NCBI GenBank assembly: GCA_002633005.1
Contig: NMRA01000005.1
Coordinates: 637,699-701,698 of the forward strand
From: Phoronis australis
Taxonomy: Eukaryota; Phoronida; Phoronidae
Length of the DNA stretch: 64,000 nt
Direction: 5' to 3'
This document shows, piece after piece, positions 59,088 to 64,000 of the stretch (position 1 is its first letter; each line of letters opens with the position of its first letter). Both the position numbers and the translations under genes were made by a program. The notes below the pieces were generated by a model, which saw only the letters and a list, made by a program, of their open reading frames with translations, was not told the origin of the DNA and made no database searches.

Positions 59088-61608
59088 ATGATCATTTTCG
59101 TAATACTATTCGCAAATCTTTGGATAAGAAGCCGTGTATTTGGCAAGAGCCAAATGCGAAATGATGTTGGACAAGTTCACATAGCGATTGGGAACACTTC
59201 TTCAGAAATGCTGGTTATGTGGAGCTCATCTTCAATTGAACAGAACTCTATCGCCTTTGGAACCAAGAGATCGCAGCTTGCTAATAATTCAAAGGTTATG
59301 GCGTATCGTTTCACTGAACGAAACACGGCCGGTGTACCATACATCTTCCGAGCCAAGCTGAGCAATTTACTTCCTGGCACGAAGTATTATTATCGTATTG
59401 CGACCAGTAACATCATTCACAACTTCACAACTTTGAGGGAAGGACATAAATGGGGACCTAAATTTTTGATTTATGGTGACCTTGGTCTTGGTACACATTC
59501 CATGCCTGCATTAATAAAAGAGGCCACATCGTCAAATTATACGTCCATTTTGCATCTTGGAGATTTTGCTTACAACCTGTGGTCGCAGGGAGGGGTGCGT
59601 GGTGACCAGTTTATGGATAAAATTCAGCCAATGGCGAGTAGTGTACCATATATGACCTGCCCAGGGGATCATGAAGGCCAAGGAGATTTTGTTCATTACA
59701 GGTTAGTCAATACCTGTGTAATTTGGAATTGGAAAGTGGTCGTCGTTTTTTTGTTGTTTTTTGTTTTTTGTGCTAAAGCAAAGCTGATAAATTCACAATA
59801 CATATGACAAACCTTTTGGTTGGATGAATTCATTCACATTTGGAGAATAGATCAGTTGCTTCGTTCACAACTTCTTAATACAGGGCTTGGAATTTTCCTC
59901 CTTTAAGAGGATTTCCTCTTTTTTGGTTTCAATTTCCTCTTATTTGATTTCCAGTTTGCTCTTTTTGCGCTTCTTTTTTATCATTATTTTGACGTTATTC
60001 ATGTAAAAACATTTATTTCAATTGAATTTTACAACACAGATATACATTCTTATTTATTTGTGGAATGATACATCACCTGGAATTTTTTCTCTTTTTTTTG
60101 TTGGTCATTCCAAGCCCTGACAATAGTACCAGTAATCAGAGTTTGGGAAAAGTAATGCTGGCACAATCATGATCTCAATTTGTTCACTTGTAGTGTAGGC
60201 TGTGAATAATGTAGACTGTGAAAGTAGTTAGGAAAATAAGAGCAGATCAGATGAATGTGTCGTGGTCGCCATGGAGTGTCGACAGCTCGAGAGGCATGTG
60301 CTTGTACGGGTCTTGCCACCCTTGCGGGTGCATTTTTTTGCATTCAGGCTCCCTAGAGAAGAAAAGTCCTTCAGTATGATTTCTTACAAAAACGTTCATT
60401 TTGTAGGTTAGGAACTCAAAAAATAAGTCCGTTTTGCTACTCTACCAGAAGGGTCTAATGTATTCGTGTGTGTGGTTGTATCTAGACTGATGTCAAAGGG
60501 TTGTTTATTGTTTTTTAATTCAATAAGTAAGACTTCTGAAGGTGCAAAATACAACTAAAAAGGGTTTTGTGTTGGGAACAAACCTGTGGTAAAAGGTGAC
60601 GTTTTCATGGAAATGAGCTACAATTAGATTCTTTTAATCATGCCAATGGGTATTTACTGCGTTGACTCTTATGGTGGAGTGTCCCCCTATGGTGGCGGTG
60701 TTTTGTCCATGTTGTGACTAATTTACTGATGGAGTGCATTTCTTTCAAATTTCAGGACACGATTCAGTATGCCTAGCGTTGATTGGCCCTCATCATCTCC
60801 CAAACTGTGGTACACGTTTACTGCAGGCCTAGTGCGTATTATTAGTCTGTCTTCAGAGGTCTACTACAATTCACACACAAATGATGTCAAGCTGCAGCAA
60901 CTGTGGTTGGCAGACGTCTTGCAAAAGGCAGAGCGGGACCGCAGTCGACAGCCGTGGTTGGTTGTGATAGGTCATCGACCTATGTATTGCTCATCTCAGT
61001 TCCCTAGTGATGATTGTCACAGGGAAAAGTGTAAGCTACGGGATGGTTTGGAACCATTGCTTAAAAAAGCTGGTGTTGACATGTATCTATCTGGTCATTC
61101 TCATGTTTACGAAAGGTCCTGGCCACTGCATCAAATGAAAGTGGCACAAAAAAGTTATATCGATGTCAAATCTCCCATTCACGTGACCTGCGGCTCAATG
61201 GGAAATTACATTTTTTCTGAAACGTTCTCCAACAGCCAACCTGAGTGGTCTGCCAAAAGAATGCCAGGAAACGTCGAAGTATATTGTGTGCTGGAAGTAA
61301 TCAATGCAACACATCTATTGTGGTCTGCAATCAATGCATTCACAAAGAAAGTCGAGGATCAAATCTGGATTTCACGAAACAGTCTAAGAACTGCCAAAGT
61401 TGCATTCACACATCCTCGAAATTTTGCTGCTGGCATGCGCAAACACAGTCACACAATTATGGTTGAGAAAAGCAGTTATGCTTTGTTGGTTGTAATTCTG
61501 TTGTTTCTACTGTTCGGAACAGTATTACGCAGACAATTCACCAAGTGTTTGATTATGAATAAGCGGCTTTTGTTTAACCAGAAATCTTGTCATTCTCTTA
61601 CTGTTTGA
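59088..61608 (+). CDS. ACP7: Purple acid phosphatase type 7 (ACP7-like), membrane-anchored
   Basis: Exons 59088-59701 and 60756-61608, phase 2 (TACAG|GTTAGT to TTTCAG|GACACG); 488 aa. A short hydrophobic start (MIIFVILFANLWI) leads to a fibronectin-like N domain (GNTSSEMLVMWSS ... LLPGTKYYYRIA) and then the metallophosphoesterase with the five PAP motifs: GDLG, LGDFAY, CPGDHE, VIGHRPMYC and SGHSHVYERSW. Motif III has Asp where purple acid phosphatases normally have Asn (GNHE). The junction gives FVHYRTRFSMP, as in human ACP7. A hydrophobic stretch near the C-terminus (SYALLVVILLFLLFGTVL) followed by basic residues suggests a type I membrane anchor, which human ACP7 lacks as I recall it. A dinuclear metal centre is expected; the natural substrate is unknown. 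Confidence 0.92.
59881..60119. mobile_element. 239-bp MITE with CAGGGCTTGGAAT ends
   Basis: Perfect 13-bp inverted termini cagggcttggaat (59881-59893) and attccaagccctg (60107-60119) in the ACP7-like intron. The interior is T-rich (tttcctctt repeats). A truncated relative starts near 63047 (cagggcttggtattttcctc). CAGGG-type ends are common in hAT-related MITEs. Confidence 0.8.
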
Positions 61609-63046
61609 ATTTTTTTTGGGCGAGTTATAATGCTTAAATTGTGCTCTTAATTTGGGAGATTTTATTTGCAGATCGGATCTCGTTTTTAAATGTATTGTGG
61701 GAAGGTTGTGGGCTCGAATACATCCAACTTGTAAATTGATTTATAACTTGCATTACATGTGGTGAAATTTTAACTTCACCAAAGTGCCGTTTACTCTTAC
61801 AAAGTAACACGGATCAGCTGACACGGAACGAGTTGTTCCAGTGTGTAAACGGACTGACAATGAGCAAATTGATACCGCGGTGACATATTTTTGCCACCCG
61901 TTTTTGAGGCAGAGCAATTTGCGCATGAACATCAATTATAAGTCTAAACGCGTAACTGGAGCAAGGCGGAAAGGATCATCTCTACTGCGCTTGTGCAATG
62001 ACCTTCATACGGGTTCTTTGTCTCTGCAACTCTCGTCATTTGTAAACCTACGCATGTGCGATCCAGTCTCTCTAGCCTGCAATTTCCGTCTTGCCACGTT
62101 CAGTGAGGTGTGTGTGTAAACAGCCGCTTGACACGGGCGGGTCAATTTGCTCCGTGTCTGTTGCGCCGGGCCAAAAGTTGATGTCTAAACGGGACTCAAG
62201 ATTTGATGGCACATGCCTTGAAAAGGTGTCATGGAAAAGATTGTATTTATTAAGAGTATTTTGGAAGCTAGTTTTCGTTAAGACACAACTCTCTATTCCT
62301 GCACTGACATCTGGTGCAGGATTTGACTGCCACCTATTGGAGAGACTCAGCTGAAGTTAAGGTGCAAATTTGTGGAATGTAGTCTTTACCACAAGATGTC
62401 TACGTGTTAGGATTATGTAGGATCTTATGGGCAAGTCTAATATTTAGTAAAATATCTGCAAAATTGTACAAAATAAATTTAAAATACTTATTTTCTGAAC
62501 GTTAGTAAAAGGCCTGAAGAATTTGCTTTAGCCTTTTTACCTATCTGTCAATAGGTGCAGGGACAAAATTCTGGCACGCACCCTGTCATTATTCTCCCCC
62601 CCCCCCCCTTCAGGGCTACTTCACTGCCTCGGGGACTTGTATCTCTGCTCAGGGAGAGGCCAACTTGGTCATTCCATTGCAGTGATGCCATGTAGTATTG
62701 GATCTAAATGTTCGGGATGAGACGTCCCCTTTCAAAAATATTTTGTATTGATTCCACGCCCAACTTTAGGTTTTTTCATGAACACCATAGAAGTTTTATT
62801 TTTCATGGCCATCGTGCAAAAGTGGAACGATTTAGAAACAATTCCTAGCACGCTTTTAAAGAACAATGCGCAAAGCTTAGTATCTGAATTAAGTTCCGCG
62901 TGAATGCCATCCATGTCTGAGATATTGTTCCAAAAGTTAGCCAAATTTGTTCAGTTTCTAAGGTTTTACATAACCTTAATTAAGTGTATTTTGAGGCGCA
63001 CTTTCAATCTTATTTTCGCACGTTGGGTGCACCAATCCAGATCAGG
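61609..63046. other. Downstream of ACP7, no further gene seen
   Basis: A possible ACP7 poly(A) signal is AATAAA at 62472-62477. A poly-C run lies near 62600. The reading frames here have no recognisable homology. Confidence 0.45.
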
Positions 63047-63093
63047 GCTTGGTATTTTCCTCTTTTTTGTTTCGATTTCCTCTTATTTGAACG
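63047..63093 (+). mobile_element. Truncated copy of the CAGGGCTTGG MITE
   Basis: Matches the left end of the element at 59881 (cagggcttggtattttcctc ... ttcctcttatttg) and is then interrupted by family B sequence, suggesting nested insertion. Confidence 0.6.
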
Positions 63094-63239
63094 AGCCCCC
63101 ACATTTGGCGAAGTGGGCGAAAAGGTTGCCTCAGAGAAACAAAAAGTCCGAGAAAACGAGACAAAAAAGTCCACTAAAAAGGCGCGAATGCACTATTCAT
63201 AGCCCTGAATGTGGTGCCCCGTTTTTTTATTAGTCACCC
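63094..63239 (+). mobile_element. Inverted-repeat element family B, copy 5 (truncated)
   Basis: Starts inside the family (acgagcccccacatttggcg) and follows the landmarks gagaaacaaaaagtccgaga, aaaaaagtccactaaaaagg and attcatagccct up to the SINE boundary. Terminal repeats are missing. Confidence 0.7.
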
Positions 63240-63535
63240 CAGTGGCGGATCTAGGATATCACATGGGGTGGCTCAAAATGTGTAAACATTTGCGCTAAGC
63301 ACGATTGTAGATGCGCATAGCACCGAATGGGGGGAGGTCGGGAGGGGGATTTGCCAACCTCCCGCCCAGTTATTTTTTTTCCTCTAAAAATCGAGCATTT
63401 CCTTGATTCCCGAAGTATTATCCAATAAAAAAGCAAAAAAGGTGTCAGCCAGGAATAACTGTACATACCACATACTCGAACTCACGACCAAGCGGACGTA
63501 GTGCGCGTGCTTTACCACTGCACCACCACGATTTA
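63240..63535 (-). mobile_element. tRNA-derived SINE, copy 2
   Basis: Reverse-oriented relative of 6968-7293. On the minus strand it starts taaatcgtggtggtgcagtg (A box), has B box gagttcgagt, the same C-rich segment (accgaatggggggaggtcgg on the plus strand) and ends gatatcctagatccgccactg. Confidence 0.8.
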
Positions 63536-64000
63536 AGAGACAGTCCATATAAAAACCAGTAGATTTTCAAAAATCAGTCTATACGTCAAAATTTAAAACA
63601 ACTTCATTTTTTGTACATGGGTAGGTATCCTAACATAAACCCAAATGCCAAATTTTGTGCACTCAATGACCCCTAATTTCGCCGCTGGAGCATGATAACA
63701 CAAATTGGCACAATTGGGCATATTAGCCGTCTCAAAAATCGCATGTTTTCAGCAACAAAAATGAGTAACATACAAAATAGATCAAAAGCTATATTTTGGT
63801 GGCTGAAATAACCAACGTATATTGTACATAATTCTGTGCCATTTATTAAAATCTGACAGTTTTGTGTTAGACAGGGGAGATAATCCACAGACCACTTTTT
63901 GGGGCTAATTTTAGTGGCCATTTTTGTGACCTTCTTACTGCCATAAAACACCTTGTAGCCTTATGTGACGTTTTGAACATACAGTTACAGAGTTAGTCTT
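63536..64000. other. Right edge, nothing recognised
   Basis: No supported gene. The 92-aa minus-strand frame at 63673-63951 has no family resemblance. Confidence 0.4.

Overview
This is animal nuclear DNA, probably from an invertebrate bilaterian. The genes are split by many GT-AG introns, gene density is moderate, intergenic DNA is A+T-rich, and there are many degenerate LINEs, a tRNA-derived SINE and short inverted-repeat (MITE-like) elements. The proteins resemble vertebrate orthologues closely enough to join exons by phase. I cannot name the species. There are a few unresolved bases (4492-4495, 26868, 56389).

Eight genes can be supported, left to right: (1) the last two coding exons of cereblon, CRBN (+, 440-1910, cut by the left edge); (2) FBXL14 (+, 11135-14256, two exons); (3) a SOCS-box protein resembling ASB17 (-, 19380-24436, three exons); (4) a KLHL10-type BTB-BACK-Kelch protein (+, 24872-37182, eight exons), head-to-head with the previous gene; (5) a secreted or membrane endonuclease/exonuclease/phosphatase (EEP, DNase I-like) protein (-, 39939-43571, five exons); (6) PRPF18 (+, 43905-50071, eight exons), head-to-head with gene 5 across 333 bp; (7) MEIG1 (-, 55973-57569, two coding exons); (8) an ACP7-like purple acid phosphatase (+, 59088-61608, two exons). 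All six complete models with more than one internal junction, and the two-exon ones, keep frame across every proposed junction.

Two themes link the genes. Four neighbouring genes are predicted substrate receptors for four different cullin-RING ubiquitin ligases: cereblon (CUL4-DDB1), FBXL14 (CUL1/SCF), the SOCS-box protein (CUL5) and the KLHL10-like protein (CUL3). Three genes (ASB17-like, KLHL10-like, MEIG1) belong to families with male-germline roles in mammals, and the first two share a 435-bp divergent intergenic region.

The most unusual protein is the EEP enzyme. Its C-terminal Ser-Asp-His motif is separated from the rest of the catalytic domain by a cysteine-rich module and two hydrophobic segments, and two classic catalytic residues are substituted. 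The most unusual DNA structure is a tandem array in FBXL14 intron 1 that repeats the real 3' splice site together with the start of exon 2.

The rest is repeats: six copies of a ~155-bp MITE with CAG-type ends and 5-bp target duplications, five copies of a second inverted-repeat element, a SINE (two copies), two decayed LINEs, a frameshifted THAP-domain fragment, a ~550-bp direct duplication, two ~1.15-kb inverted-repeat elements, and several satellites.
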